Source of the DNA: DATFRY01 sp035489015
Lineage (GTDB): Bacteria > Myxococcota_A > Polyangia > Haliangiales > Haliangiaceae
Direction of reading: 5' to 3'
DNA: 64,000 nucleotides
Assembly: GCA_035489015.1 (NCBI GenBank)
Contig: DATHKR010000074.1
Coordinates: forward strand, 1-64,000
The first letter of the stretch is position 1, and each line of letters starts with the position of its first letter. This document shows positions 16,099 through 23,784 of the stretch, in pieces. The notes under the pieces were generated by a model. It was not told the origin of the DNA, searched no databases, and saw nothing but the letters and a program-made list of their open reading frames with translations. A program made the translations under genes and the position numbers.

Positions 16099-18150
16099 TC
16101 ACCAGATCCGCGCGCGCACCGCCGCGGGGCGGACCATCGGATCGCCGGGCCGGCAGCCGAACGCGCGCGCGAACTCGGGCATGTTGGCGAGCGGACCGTT
16201 CACGCGCCACGGAAAGGGGGAGTGAGTGTTGGTCCGCACAAAGGCGCGGAGGGCCTCGGGGCGGAACAGACCGGCCCACGATCGCGCGTAGGCCAGGAAG
16301 AAGCGCCGCGCCGGGCTCGGCCCGCCGGTGCGCGGCTCGTCGCGGAGCGCCCGCTCCATCGCCGCGTAGGCCAGCCTGACCCCGCCGAGGTCGGCGATGT
16401 TCTCGCTCAGGGTCTGCCGGCCGTCGATGTGGAGACCACCGCCGACGCTGTAGGCCTGGTACTGGTCCACCAGCCGCGCCGCGCGTGCGGCGTACGCCGC
16501 CGCGTCGGCCGGCGTCCACCAGTCGCGCAGGTTGCCCGCGGCGTCGAACCGCCGCCCGGTGTCGTCGAAGCCGTGGGTCAGCTCGTGCCCGATGACCGTC
16601 GCGATCGCGCCGTAGTTGGCGGCCGGATCGCCGTCGGGATCGAAGTAGGGCGGCTGGAGCAGGCCAGCCGGGAACGACGCCTTGTTCAGCCGGTAGTCGA
16701 AGTAGGCGTCGACGGTCGGCGGGGTCTGCAGCCACTCGTCGCGGTCGACTGGCCGGCCGATCTTGGCGAGCTGGCGGATCGTCTCGTGCTCGCGGGCCCG
16801 GATCAGGTTGGCGGCGAACGGGCCGTCGCTCACCGCGAGCGCGCTGTCGTCGCGCCACACCTCGGGGTGGCCGATCTTGATGGCAAAGGCGTCGAGCTTG
16901 GCGCGGGCCTGCCGGCGCGTCTCCGCGCCCATCCAGGGCAGGGTGGCGAGATCGTCGCGGAAGGCGGCCACCACGTTTCGCACCAGCGCGAGCATGTCGG
17001 CCCGGGCGCGCGGAGGGAACTCTCGCTCGACGTAGAGGCGCCCGAGCGCCTCGCCGAGGGTCTCGTCGGTGACGCCCACGCACACCTTCCAGCGGGCGGG
17101 CGGCGACGGCGCCCCGCCCAGCAGCGCCGCGAACCGGAAGTCCTCGGCGGCAAAGGCGGGGCCGAGGTGGGCCGCGAGCGCCGCGGCGAGGCGCCAGCGG
17201 AGGTAGATCTTCCAGTCGTCGAGCGGGACGGAGTCCATCAGGTCGTCGACGGCGGCGAGGTAGCGCGGCTCCTGGATGTTCACCACGGTCAGGTCGGGCT
17301 GGCCCATGGCGCGGAGGTACGCGGGCCAGGGCCATCGCGGGGTGAGCGCGGCCAGCCGCGCGAGGTCCATCGGGTGATCGAGCGCGGCGGGATCCTGCCT
17401 CTCCGCGATCGTCAGCGACGCGCGCGCGAGCGAGGTCTCGAGCGCGAGGACGCGACCGGCCCCGCTCCGGGCCGCGCCGGCCGGGAGACCGCTCAGCTCG
17501 AGCATCCGCGCGACGAGGTCCCGGTACGCCGTCCGCGTGGTGGCGTCGTTGCCGAGGTAGTCATCGCGGTCGGGGAGGCCGAGCGCCCCGACCGGCGTGA
17601 CGTCGGCGATCACCCGGGTTGCCTGGGTCGCGTCCTGGGCGGCCGCCAGGGAGAAGAGGACCGGGACCCCCTGGCGGTGGAGCCGCGCGACCGCGCGCGT
17701 GAGCGCGGCGCGAGAGCCGACCGCGTCGATGCGGGCGAGCTCGCCGCGGAGGACCGCCACTCCTCCATCGTCGCGCTCGGCCGCCAGGCAGGTCCGGTAG
17801 AAGGTCGCGACCACCGCCTCGGTCGTGCCCCGGGCCGTGGTCGTGCGGATCGACTCCAGGATCTGGTGGAGGACGGAGCGAGTCTGATCGCGCATCGCGT
17901 CGCGGACTCCCCAGCGCGCGGCGTCGGCCGGGATCACCGCCCGCGCGAGCCAGTCCCGGTTCACATGGCGGAAGAAGTCCTGGCATGCCGGCCGGCCCTC
18001 GCCAGGCGCCGCGGCGGTCGTCGACGTCGCGGGCGCGGCCCCGGCGCCCGCGCTGCACGCCGCGACCGAGCCAAGCAGCGCGACAGCGAGCGCGCGGAGC
18101 CCGGCGCCGGATCGAGTCGCTTCGGATCTCATCGACCTCATCGACCTCAT
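16099..18150 (-). CDS. M13 family (neprilysin/PepO-like) zinc metallopeptidase, lipoprotein
   Basis: The product has 683 residues, normal for M13. The zinc site is HELTH (His522, His526) in VIGHELTHGFDD, and the third ligand is the Glu of ENIADLGG (Glu583); both are intact. The N-terminal region has the family's ACQDFFRHVNRDWL-type motif. The lipobox VAACS makes Cys32 the likely lipid anchor, so it acts on small peptides from the envelope. Three in-frame ATGs lie in a 9-bp triplicated segment (starts 18150, 18141, 18132); the second and third each have GAGG upstream. A perfect 22-bp palindrome covers the first start. It lies 33 bases after a P-loop kinase gene on the same strand. Confidence 0.93.
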   Translation of the reverse strand: MRSMRSMRSEATRSGAGLRALAVALLGSVAACSAGAGAAPATSTTAAAPGEGRPACQDFFRHVNRDWLARAVIPADAARWGVRDAMRDQTRSVLHQILESIRTTTARGTTEAVVATFYRTCLAAERDDGGVAVLRGELARIDAVGSRAALTRAVARLHRQGVPVLFSLAAAQDATQATRVIADVTPVGALGLPDRDDYLGNDATTRTAYRDLVARMLELSGLPAGAARSGAGRVLALETSLARASLTIAERQDPAALDHPMDLARLAALTPRWPWPAYLRAMGQPDLTVVNIQEPRYLAAVDDLMDSVPLDDWKIYLRWRLAAALAAHLGPAFAAEDFRFAALLGGAPSPPARWKVCVGVTDETLGEALGRLYVEREFPPRARADMLALVRNVVAAFRDDLATLPWMGAETRRQARAKLDAFAIKIGHPEVWRDDSALAVSDGPFAANLIRAREHETIRQLAKIGRPVDRDEWLQTPPTVDAYFDYRLNKASFPAGLLQPPYFDPDGDPAANYGAIATVIGHELTHGFDDTGRRFDAAGNLRDWWTPADAAAYAARAARLVDQYQAYSVGGGLHIDGRQTLSENIADLGGVRLAYAAMERALRDEPRTGGPSPARRFFLAYARSWAGLFRPEALRAFVRTNTHSPFPWRVNGPLANMPEFARAFGCRPGDPMVRPAAVRARIW

Positions 18151-18154
18151 CGAC
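18128..18154 (-). repeat. Triplicated 9-bp unit carrying three in-frame start codons
   Basis: Three perfect copies of ATGAGGTCG (read on the minus strand, with adjacent sequence) put ATG codons at 18150, 18141 and 18132, giving a protein that begins MRSMRSMRS. Each unit supplies an AGG a few bases before the next ATG, so the repeat adds ribosome-binding-like and start signals together. Confidence 0.85.
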
Positions 18155-18170
18155 TACCATGGTAGTCGAT
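18149..18170. promoter_or_regulatory. Perfect 22-bp palindrome at the M13 peptidase start, possible operator
   Basis: The two 11-base halves, ATCGACTACCA and its exact complement, meet with no spacer between 18160 and 18161. The element lies in the 33-base gap between two same-strand genes and overlaps the first ATG of the peptidase. Size and symmetry suit a dimeric repressor site that could block transcription or, as RNA, start-codon access. No regulator gene is obvious nearby. Confidence 0.5.
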
Positions 18171-18183
18171 TTCGCGCGCATCG

Positions 18184-18717
18184 CTACCCGGACCTGACCC
18201 GCGCCATCACCTGCCGCACACGGGACTCGACGTCGCCGTGGACCCGCAGCACCTCGCTGTCGAACCCGAAGGGATCGTCGGCGAGGAGCTCCTCGATCTC
18301 GAGATGTACCGCGAGCCGCCACGCGCGATCCTCGTGCGCGGGCAGCGCGATGCGATCGCGTGTCTCGACCGGCACCAGCACCACCAGATCGAGCGTCTGC
18401 ATCGCGTCGCGCGCGGCATCGAGCCAGCCCTCCGGGTCGAATCCACCGGCGTCGTGGGTGAGCAGGTACGCCAGGAGGTCCACCGGGCACCGATCGAAGA
18501 GCAGATCCGGCGAGCGGTCGCCGTCGAGCGATGCGATCGCTCGCTCGAGCTGCGCCTCGAAGTCCTCGATGGACGGATGCTCCGCCACCTCGTACCCGTC
18601 CTCCGCGAGGAGGTGATAGGGCTCGTCGACCGTCGCGTATCCGGGCAGGCGCTCCGCGACGCGCTCGACGAGCGTCGACTTGCCGGCTCGATGGGTACCG
18701 GAGAAGGCGATGCGCAT
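18184..18717 (-). CDS. P-loop NTPase/kinase-like protein (AAA_28 type)
   Basis: The product has 177 residues. The start at 18717 places the nucleotide-binding loop at the N-terminus as in small nucleotide or metabolite kinases: GTHRAGKST at residues 7-15 is a full Walker A with Lys13. LLFDRCPVDLLAYLL (about 70-85) resembles the DR-containing segment of deoxynucleoside-kinase-like folds, and LDLVVLVPVE is the next core strand. It probably phosphorylates a small molecule or acts as a regulatory NTPase. The substrate is not visible. It sits directly upstream of the M13 peptidase. Confidence 0.78.
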   Translation of the reverse strand: MRIAFSGTHRAGKSTLVERVAERLPGYATVDEPYHLLAEDGYEVAEHPSIEDFEAQLERAIASLDGDRSPDLLFDRCPVDLLAYLLTHDAGGFDPEGWLDAARDAMQTLDLVVLVPVETRDRIALPAHEDRAWRLAVHLEIEELLADDPFGFDSEVLRVHGDVESRVRQVMARVRSG

Positions 18718-18814
18718 GGTGCTGGTCCGGTGGACACGTCGTGATAGCACGCGCCCGCGGAGCCGAGGCCGTGGCATGTTCTCTTACGTGGTCACGACCG
18801 GACCGCTCCCTGAC

Positions 18815-19699
18815 ATGTCGTCTTCGAGCCAGACCATCGCGGTTGTCGGCCCCGGCGCCATCGGGTGCGTGGTCGGCGCGCGCCTGGCAGCGAGCACGGC
18901 GCACGACGTCACGCTGTGCGGGCGGCGCGTGTTCGACTCGGTCGAGGTCGACGCGCCGGATGGCCGCGTGTCGGCCGCGCTGCGCCCGTTGCTCGATCCT
19001 CGCCAGGCGTCGCCGGTCGACTGGGTGCTCTTCGCGGTCAAGTCGCACCAGACGGTCGGCGCGGCGCCCTGGCTGGCGGGGCTGGTCCGTGCGGGGACGA
19101 CGGTCGCGATCCTGCAGAACGGCGTCGAGCACGCCGACCGCCTGGCGCCCTTCGTCGATCGGTCGCAGCTCTTGCCGGTCATCGTGAAGTGCCCGGCGGT
19201 CGCCGTCGCCCCCGGTCGGGTGGTCCAGCGCGGACCCGCCGAGCTGGTCGTCCCGCCCTCGTCCGCCGGCGGAGCGTTCCGGGCGCTGCTCGCCGGCACC
19301 GCGATCACGGTGACGGTCGCCGGGGACTTCGTCAGCGCCGCGTGGCGCAAGCTCTGCTCGAACGCGGCAGCCGGCGCCATCACGGCCCTGACCGGCAAGC
19401 CGGTCAACGTCACCCAGCGGCCCGACGTCGCGCAGCTCGCGCGCGCTCTCGTCGAGGAGTGCATGGCGGTGGGTCGGGCCGAGGGAGCGCGATTTCCCCC
19501 GGACTTCGTCGACACCTTGCTGGACGCCTGGCGATCGGCAGGGCCCGATGCCACCACATCCATGCTCCAGGACAGGAGGGCGGGCCGCCCGCTCGAGTAC
19601 GACGCGCGGAACGCCGTCGTGGTCCGCACCGGCGAGCGCCACGGCATCGCAACGCCGCTGAGCCGCGCGGTGGTCGCCCTGCTGGCCGCCCTGGACTGA
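18815..19699 (+). CDS. 2-dehydropantoate 2-reductase family protein (ApbA/PanE)
   Basis: The product has 294 residues, the normal family length. The Rossmann NADP-binding loop is IAVVGPGAIGCVVGARLA near residues 8-25, LFAVKSHQT holds the conserved lysine region, VAILQNGVEH is a family hallmark, and WRKLCSNAAAGAITALTG matches the catalytic C-terminal helix with its Lys and Asn. The true PanE reaction reduces ketopantoate to pantoate for coenzyme A synthesis, but the family contains other 2-ketoacid reductases, so I give no symbol. An ATG at 18776 in frame is possible; 18815 is preferred because it lies just before the Rossmann strand. Confidence 0.9.
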   Translation: MSSSSQTIAVVGPGAIGCVVGARLAASTAHDVTLCGRRVFDSVEVDAPDGRVSAALRPLLDPRQASPVDWVLFAVKSHQTVGAAPWLAGLVRAGTTVAILQNGVEHADRLAPFVDRSQLLPVIVKCPAVAVAPGRVVQRGPAELVVPPSSAGGAFRALLAGTAITVTVAGDFVSAAWRKLCSNAAAGAITALTGKPVNVTQRPDVAQLARALVEECMAVGRAEGARFPPDFVDTLLDAWRSAGPDATTSMLQDRRAGRPLEYDARNAVVVRTGERHGIATPLSRAVVALLAALD

Positions 19700-19713
19700 T
19701 CGCAACCGGACGC

Positions 19714-19736
19714 GCCGGCCACGGCTGACGGCCGGC
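19714..19736. terminator. Weak candidate terminator hairpin after the ketopantoate reductase-like gene
   Basis: GCCGGCC at 19714-19720 pairs with GGCCGGC at 19730-19736 around a 9-base loop, 15 bases after the stop. There is no T-run, so it would be at best an L-shaped terminator or a 3'-end stabiliser. Confidence 0.3.
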
Positions 19737-19930
19737 CTCGAGACGGGTGGCGCGAGACGCGCGTTCGAACTGGTCGCGCAATCTGCTCTTCACGGATCAC
19801 CGGCGTGTTGTTCCGGAAGGTTGGGCTGGGCCTCGAAGCTGCAAAGTGAGGTCGCGGTGCCGGATGGACCGGGCCCCATCGCATCGCCGAGGAGCGAGGC
19901 GGTGGCTCGACCGAAAAAGGAGACCCTTCG

Positions 19931-20272
19931 ATGCTCCACCTTCGCCAGTTCATGATCACGATGATGTTCCTCTGGGTCGCGATGAGCGGCTGCGCTCTCG
20001 ACCAGGAGGTCGCCCAGGAGGAGGGCGACCTCGCCGCGACGATCCAGTCGACCGAGGATCTCGACGTCCTCGACACCAGCGCGCAGGAGCTGGCCGCTCC
20101 TGGCGGCAGCGCTGACTCACCCGAGGAGCTGGAGGCGAGCCCCGTCGACGACGAGGCCGAACAGCTCCGGCCGCCTCCCGAAAACGGCGAGTGCCACTGG
20201 TGCAGCAACGGCAACCTGCAATGCTGCGTCTGGGGCCCTTATGGCAAGGTGTGCCAGCCGGCCAGCTGTTGA
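19931..20272 (+). CDS. Small acidic lipoprotein with Cys-rich tail
   Basis: The product has 113 residues. AAAAAGGAG at 19914-19922 is an excellent ribosome binding site for the ATG at 19931. The lipobox region VAMSGCALD puts the lipid anchor near residue 21. A long acidic, Glu/Asp-rich linker (EVAQEEGDLAA to DDEAEQL) leads to a compact C-terminal module with seven cysteines: CHWCSNGNLQCCVWG and VCQPASC. The layout of lipid anchor, acidic spacer and disulfide knob recurs in other genes of this window without sequence identity. Unknown function; presumably exposed on a membrane face outside the cytoplasm. Confidence 0.75.
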   Translation: MLHLRQFMITMMFLWVAMSGCALDQEVAQEEGDLAATIQSTEDLDVLDTSAQELAAPGGSADSPEELEASPVDDEAEQLRPPPENGECHWCSNGNLQCCVWGPYGKVCQPASC

Positions 20273-20368
20273 CCCGGGCAAGCATGGCGAGCTGCTTGCC
20301 ACGAAGCGGATCACGCGCGACGCTATCGACGGGGTGACCGGACGCCCACCGCCGGGGGAAGCCAGGCA

Positions 20369-20665
20369 ATGACGCTCACGGGAAAGGAAGCCTGGGCATT
20401 TCACGGCGAGCTCATGGCCCGCAACGCGAAGCAGCGCGCCGAGGAGCTGGCCCTTGCCAGGGCCGACGCCGAGGCGCGCGGCAAGGAGCCGTTCGACCTG
20501 GCGGTGCTCGAAACCATGGCCGACACGAGCAGCGAGGGCCGGATGGATCCGGAGGAGGAGCGGCGGGCCCGCTTCGAGGAGATGTACTACGTGAGCTTCC
20601 CCGACGTCCTCACGATCGAGGACTTCGCTCGCAAGGTCGACGAGCTCAGCAAGTGGAGAGCGTAG
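20369..20665 (+). CDS. Hypothetical small cytoplasmic protein
   Basis: The product has 98 residues, is highly charged and largely helical (MARNAKQRAEELALARADAE, then RMDPEEERRARFEEMYYV), and ends with a possible short domain (PDVLTIEDFARKVDELSKW). There is no signal peptide or cysteine. The metallophosphoesterase gene starts one base after its stop, so the two are probably translated together and may act together. I know no family for it. Confidence 0.62.
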   Translation: MTLTGKEAWAFHGELMARNAKQRAEELALARADAEARGKEPFDLAVLETMADTSSEGRMDPEEERRARFEEMYYVSFPDVLTIEDFARKVDELSKWRA

Positions 20666-20666
20666 G

Positions 20667-21794
20667 TTGGGCTGCGCGGCCGACGCGCCGGCGCGAACGC
20701 TGGTGATGGGCGATCCGCAGGCGCCCTTCGCCCGGGTGCTCGAGGTCCTGGACGCGAACCATGCGCTCGGGGCCGACGGGCGGATCGCGCCGGACGTCGT
20801 GCTGGTCTCGATCGGCGATCACTTCGACCACGACCTGAACGATCCGGTCGCGGCCGGGCGCGAGGGTGTCGCCGTGCTGCGCTGGCTGACCGGCCACGAT
20901 CCGGCCCAGGTCAAGCTGCTGCTCGGCAACCACGACACCGCGCGGGTCATGGAGTTGATCGGTGTGGACGACCAGCGCTTCGCCGAGGCCCGGGCGCTGG
21001 CGCGGGCGATGCGGGCAGGCCAGGAGAGCGAGGCGGATTTCGAGCGGCGCTTCCCGGACATTCCGACCGCAGGGCTGGCCGGCCGCGACTACGCGTCGTA
21101 CAGCGAGGAGCAGCGCGATCTGGTCATGGAGCTGCTCCTGGCCGGGCGCTTCGATCTGGCGCTGGTCGGTCGCCTGCCGGACGGCCGCGACGTGCTGCTC
21201 ACCCATGCCGGCGTGACGACGCGCGAGGTCGCGCTGCTCGGCATCGATGCCGCGGATCCGCACCGGATCGCCGCCGGGCTACAGGAAACGCTGCGGCGCG
21301 CGTGCGAGGCGAGGCGGGCGGACTGGGCGCGCGGCGACCACACGCCGCTCTCGCTCGAGCCGCTCCACGTCGCCGGGCGGACCGGCGTCGAGGGCGGAGG
21401 TCTCCTCTATCACCGCCCGGCGCGCTCGGATCGGCCGGACGCCGATGCGGCGTGGGAGCACGCCCCGGACCGGCCGCGTCGCTTCGATCCGCGGTCGCTG
21501 CCGCCAGGGCTGCATCAGGTCGTGGGGCACACCGGCCACCGCAAGTGCAAGGGCGAGCTGGGCGACGCCTGGCTGAGCGAGGCGGCCCGGAGGCGGCCAG
21601 CCGGCGGCATCCGCACCCTGCGCGTGCGCGACGGCGACGTGTCGTACGATCTCGGCGTCTCGCTGGCCGAGGACGGCGCCACCGACATGATCCTCATCGA
21701 CGGCGAGATGTCGCGCGTGTCGCCCGCGGACTACTCGCTGCTGGAGCTGGAGCGGCTGGGCGAACCCTATCCCCGGAGGATCGCTTCCTCGTAG
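20667..21794 (+). CDS. Calcineurin-like metallophosphoesterase
   Basis: The product has 375 residues. Metal-binding motifs run in order: RTLVMGDPQAPF (D of block I), VSIGDHFDHDLND (GD block), LLLGNHDT (GNHD) and VLLTHAGV (late His), with a further GHTGHRK near residue 290. The N-terminal strand requires a start before RTLVMGD; the TTG at 20667 preceded by GGAGAG fits, giving MGCAADAPART. It likely hydrolyses a phosphomonoester or diester, perhaps a nucleotide, in the cytoplasm; the GHTGH region resembles diadenosine tetraphosphatase and PrpE-like enzymes. It lies one base after the preceding small gene. Its last 28 bases overlap the 3' end of the convergent DUF4265 gene. Confidence 0.85.
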   Translation: MGCAADAPARTLVMGDPQAPFARVLEVLDANHALGADGRIAPDVVLVSIGDHFDHDLNDPVAAGREGVAVLRWLTGHDPAQVKLLLGNHDTARVMELIGVDDQRFAEARALARAMRAGQESEADFERRFPDIPTAGLAGRDYASYSEEQRDLVMELLLAGRFDLALVGRLPDGRDVLLTHAGVTTREVALLGIDAADPHRIAAGLQETLRRACEARRADWARGDHTPLSLEPLHVAGRTGVEGGGLLYHRPARSDRPDADAAWEHAPDRPRRFDPRSLPPGLHQVVGHTGHRKCKGELGDAWLSEAARRRPAGGIRTLRVRDGDVSYDLGVSLAEDGATDMILIDGEMSRVSPADYSLLELERLGEPYPRRIASS

Positions 21795-22210
21795 TCCCAC
21801 CGGCCGGCGGTGGAGCCGGCCTCGAGGGCCTTCTGCACGTCGGCCAGGGGGACGCTGTCGGGGACGTTGACCGCGATGAGGTCGAAGTCCTCCATCCACT
21901 CGGTCGCGCAGCCGAGCTTCTCGAGCTCGTCGCGGACGTCCTGCGGATCGGTCGGATCGAAGTAGACGACGCGGATGAGGCTGTTCGACGAGCGGCGCGC
22001 GATGCCGGCGAAGACCAGCTCTCCGTCTTCGGCGCGGGCGTGGACGACGTCGCCCAGGGTCGCCTCGCGGGTGAAGAACGGGATGTTGTCCAGCTGGTAG
22101 CGCCCTTCGCCGACCTCGTTGGCCCAGACCGACTCGGTGGTGGCCGGCGGGTACCCGTCTGCGTCCTGCTCCAGGCGAAAGACGACCTTCTTGCTGCGCG
22201 AGCGGTTCAT
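21767..22210 (-). CDS. DUF4265 protein, likely immunity protein for the upstream toxin
   Basis: The product has 147 residues. It shows the DUF4265 pattern: KVVFRLEQDADGYPP at the start, YQLDNIPFFTREATLGDVV, LEKLGCATEW and the C-terminal GRWDYEEA. No signal peptide, so it is cytoplasmic. Its ATG overlaps the stop of the Hint-HNH toxin gene as ATGA, the tight coupling expected of a toxin/immunity pair. The immunity role is inferred from position and size, not from the family name. Its 3' end overlaps the convergent metallophosphoesterase gene by 28 bases. Confidence 0.82.
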   Translation of the reverse strand: MNRSRSKKVVFRLEQDADGYPPATTESVWANEVGEGRYQLDNIPFFTREATLGDVVHARAEDGELVFAGIARRSSNSLIRVVYFDPTDPQDVRDELEKLGCATEWMEDFDLIAVNVPDSVPLADVQKALEAGSTAGRWDYEEAILRG

Positions 22211-23595
22211 TCCAGCTTGTTGCTCTTGTCCCGGTTGCACCCGCGGCAAAGTACCTGACCGTTGGATGGGGCGCCATCACCGCCCTTCGACTGCGGGAAC
22301 TTGTGGTCCACCTGGGTCTCGTTCCTGGGCGGGACCTCGCCGCGCTGGCTCTTCTTGGCCGGCACCGTCTCGACGCCGCATCGCTCGCACTTGGTCTTGC
22401 CCTCGTTCCTGGCCTTGTTGGCGTCGATGACCTTGCGCTTGCCGGCCGGCGTGAAGGGCTTGCCGGCCCGCTCGCCCCCGGCGGTGCCGCTGGCGACGTC
22501 CTCCGGGCAGTCGTTGTGGACCCAGGCGCCGCTCTCGCCGACGAAGTAGGTGTGGAACTCGTCGACCTCGAGGTTGTAGACGGTGGTGACCGCCCCGGTC
22601 TCGCGGCTGTCGGCGATCCGCAGCACGGCGCCGTCCGCGCCGTCGACCTCGTCGCCCGGCCGTAGCTCGCCGGCGGAGACCCAGCCGGCCCCGCTCACGA
22701 AGAACGGATGCGGCGCCGTGACCTCGAGGGTCTCGATCGCGCCGCTCGCGTCCTCGAGGTCCAGCTCGAGGAGCGGCTGGCCCGGCGTGACGAACCGGCG
22801 CACGACGGGGCGGTAGCCCTCCTCGCCGGTCTCGTCGTCGCGCGACCAGACCTCGTCGCCGACCGCGAGCTGGTCGATCGGGACCAGTCCGACCCTGGCC
22901 AGGACCGCGGTGCCGGCGGCGAAGCAGGCGTTCGGCTTGTCGCACTTGCCACCCTTGCAGCGCTTGGCGGCTTCCTCGAGGCGGCGCGCTGCCTGCGCCG
23001 CCTCCTCGAGCCGACGAGCCTCGTCCTCCGCCTTCTTCGCCCGCCGCCCGGCGGCGATGAACCGCGACACCGCCTTGCGGATCTTGGTGGCCTTGCTGAT
23101 GAGCTTGAAGCCGAGGCCGAAGACTTTCCCGGGCGTGAAGTTGAGCGCGGTGAGCGCGCAGGCCAGGATGTCGCCCTCGGTGACGCACTTGACCGCGTCG
23201 GTGATCCCGACGAGGTCGGCCAGGATGTCGAGGAGCTCCTGCTTCGGATCGACCTCCGGCGGCTCGCCCTGGTCGCCGCCACCGCCCTCATCGCTCGCCG
23301 AATCGGCGCCGGTGTCCGGCTGCGGCGCGACCTCATTCGGCGCGCCCTGCGCAGGCGGCGCCAGGATGGTCTCGGTCACCGAGGCGGCGACCGCCGGCGC
23401 CCCGTCGTCGTTGCACCGCGCGACCGCCTCGAGGGTCTTGATCTGGTCGCCCGCGCACTCCGCGCGGCTCCCGACCCTGCCGGACAGAGCCTTGACCCCG
23501 GCAATGGACGCGAGCGCCAGCCCGACGGTGAGGACGAGCGTCTGGACCGTGCCCACGCCGCGCTGGTCCCTGCGAAGTTTTGTTGCGGCGGTCAC
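22207..23595 (-). CDS. Polymorphic toxin: prepilin-like N-terminus, Hint domain, HNH nuclease
   Basis: The product has 462 residues, starting at GTG 23595 behind GGGAGG. Residues 1-45 (RRDQRGVGTVQTLVLTVGL) look like a Flp/TadE-type class III export signal plus one membrane helix. Residues about 115-215 contain hydrophobic and coiled-coil segments. A pretoxin Hint domain spans Cys224 (CFAAGTAVLARVGLVPID) to WVHND at 358-362, including TAPHPFFV and TVYNLEVDEFHTYFV; such domains cut themselves to free the C-terminus. Residues 370-462 are a zinc-finger HNH nuclease: C403xxC406, VDHKFPQSKGGDG (Asp430, His431) and C450xxC453. The expected action is DNA cleavage in a rival cell. The DUF4265 gene overlaps its stop. 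Confidence 0.88.
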   Translation of the reverse strand: MTAATKLRRDQRGVGTVQTLVLTVGLALASIAGVKALSGRVGSRAECAGDQIKTLEAVARCNDDGAPAVAASVTETILAPPAQGAPNEVAPQPDTGADSASDEGGGGDQGEPPEVDPKQELLDILADLVGITDAVKCVTEGDILACALTALNFTPGKVFGLGFKLISKATKIRKAVSRFIAAGRRAKKAEDEARRLEEAAQAARRLEEAAKRCKGGKCDKPNACFAAGTAVLARVGLVPIDQLAVGDEVWSRDDETGEEGYRPVVRRFVTPGQPLLELDLEDASGAIETLEVTAPHPFFVSGAGWVSAGELRPGDEVDGADGAVLRIADSRETGAVTTVYNLEVDEFHTYFVGESGAWVHNDCPEDVASGTAGGERAGKPFTPAGKRKVIDANKARNEGKTKCERCGVETVPAKKSQRGEVPPRNETQVDHKFPQSKGGDGAPSNGQVLCRGCNRDKSNKLE

Positions 23596-23784
23596 CGGTC
23601 TGGACCTCCCTGTTTGAGCAGAAGGGGACAGAGCAATGTGTGTGCCCGTGGTGCACAGGCGGCGACGCGGATGGAAAACGGCCGTCTCGGCGCCCAGCTC
23701 GACCACTCGTCTGCGCGGCCGGTGGACTTCAAGCACAGCCGACTGGACGTGAAGACCAGCGGCGCCCGGCCCGGCCGATGATCG

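Noticed and set aside
23596..23736. Upstream extension of the toxin gene to 23736
   Set aside because: The extra 47 residues lack similarity to a signal or domain, while the GTG at 23595 has a GGGAGG site and gives a prepilin-like leader.
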